From positions 1 through 5,948 of the forward strand of contig CAIKXW010000181.1 of assembly GCA_903831485.1 (NCBI GenBank): DNA of 5,948 nucleotides. Reading direction: 5' to 3'. This document shows, piece by piece, positions 5,358-5,948 of the stretch (positions are counted from its first letter, which is position 1; each line of letters starts with the position of its first letter). The notes under the pieces were generated by a model. It made no database searches, was not told where the DNA came from, and saw nothing but the letters and a program-made list of their open reading frames with translations. Source of the stretch: an uncultured Alphaproteobacteria bacterium. Its GTDB lineage: Bacteria > Pseudomonadota > Alphaproteobacteria > Caulobacterales > Hyphomonadaceae. A program made the position numbers and the translations under genes.

Positions 5358-5948
5358 TCAGGATTTGGGCTTGAAAGCAATCATCACATTGCCCGCGCCC
5401 TGGCCGAAGAGGCCATAGCCCGAGTTCATGATCACCAGCCCGTTGGCCGCGATGATCGACGCATTGTCCACCGCCGCGCCATTTCCCTTGACGCCGTTGA
5501 TCGTGTCGAACTCGCGCGCCGTGCTGTACTGCCAGACCAGCCTACCCGTCTTGCGCTCCAGCATGTAGACACGGCCGTCGAGCCCGCCGGTGATGACGTG
5601 GTCGCCGATCACTGTCGGCGCGCCCGAGAGGCCATAGAGACCTGCACAGCGCGCCACGAACTTCTTCTCTTCCGCGCTACAGGCGCCCTTGACGGAGAAG
5701 GACCAGTCGACCGACCCGTCATCGAGGTTCACCGCATAGAGGCCCGGCTTGATGGTATCGTCGACCTCCTGCCCGGGGATCGAACGGCCAGCGTTCGAGA
5801 TCGGCACATAGACGTGCGTGCTATCTGCAGCGAGGCCCCAGTGGACGCCGCCCATCGCGCCGCCCGTGCCGATGTCGCGGCGCCAGACAACCTTGCCCGT
5901 GTCCGGATCCATCGCCCACACGGTTCCGGATTTCTGTCCGGCGAGGAC
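5358..5948 (-). CDS. PQQ-type beta-propeller quinoprotein (polyvinyl alcohol dehydrogenase-like), partial (5' end beyond right edge)
   Basis: The C-terminal 196 residues of a quinoprotein whose frame is open to the right edge; no start codon is needed in the window. Three propeller-blade repeats are visible, each with an Asp/Gly turn followed by Trp: AMDPDTGKVVW (11-22), AVNLDDGSVDW (72-82) and MLERKTGRLVW (129-139). The stretch GAMGGVHWGLA and the ending GYGLFGQGAGNVMIAF resemble polyvinyl alcohol dehydrogenase and related PQQ-dependent dehydrogenases, which oxidise alcohols in the periplasm and pass electrons to cytochrome c. Two cysteines (Cys90 and Cys101, counted from the edge) flank a charged loop and could form a disulfide, consistent with a periplasmic site. 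The catalytic and PQQ-binding residues and any signal peptide or heme domain would lie outside the window, so the substrate cannot be judged. It could also be a BamB-like non-enzymatic propeller, though the C-terminal motif argues against that. Confidence 0.8.
   Translation of the reverse strand, partial: VLAGQKSGTVWAMDPDTGKVVWRRDIGTGGAMGGVHWGLAADSTHVYVPISNAGRSIPGQEVDDTIKPGLYAVNLDDGSVDWSFSVKGACSAEEKKFVARCAGLYGLSGAPTVIGDHVITGGLDGRVYMLERKTGRLVWQYSTAREFDTINGVKGNGAAVDNASIIAANGLVIMNSGYGLFGQGAGNVMIAFKPKS

Overview
The window is GC-rich and densely coded, with every supportable gene on the minus strand. A transhydrogenase alpha subunit split into two genes, a small COX IV-like protein ahead of it, and a promoter whose -10 element fits the Caulobacter housekeeping consensus point to an alphaproteobacterium, plausibly Caulobacterales/Hyphomonadaceae. 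The lineage is inferred from gene content only.

In transcription order (right to left) the window opens at 5948-5358 with the C-terminal part of a PQQ-type beta-propeller quinoprotein resembling polyvinyl alcohol dehydrogenase. A strong 12-bp stem-loop (5350-5321) follows its stop codon. Next is a serple-stranded-fold alpha/beta hydrolase of unknown substrate with a serine nucleophile (5273-4248), probably starting at a TTG codon. A 184-base intergenic stretch holds the likely promoter of the next unit.

From 4063 to the left edge runs one tightly packed operon for the proton-translocating NAD(P) transhydrogenase. Its order is: a three-helix membrane protein with a COX IV-like N-terminus; pntAA (NAD-binding domain I); an unrecognised 65-residue membrane protein; pntAB (membrane domain); a subfamily-I haloalkane dehalogenase; and pntB, cut by the left edge within its NADP-binding domain. 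The junctions are +24, +3, -4, +7 and -4 bases, so the genes are almost certainly co-transcribed and two pairs look translationally coupled through ATGA overlaps.

The transhydrogenase uses the proton motive force to drive hydride transfer from NADH to NADP+, supplying NADPH. The unusual part is the company it keeps: a catalytically complete haloalkane dehalogenase wedged between two transhydrogenase subunit genes, and two small membrane proteins that could be accessory or assembly factors. No RNA gene, mobile element, CRISPR array or long gene-free stretch is visible.
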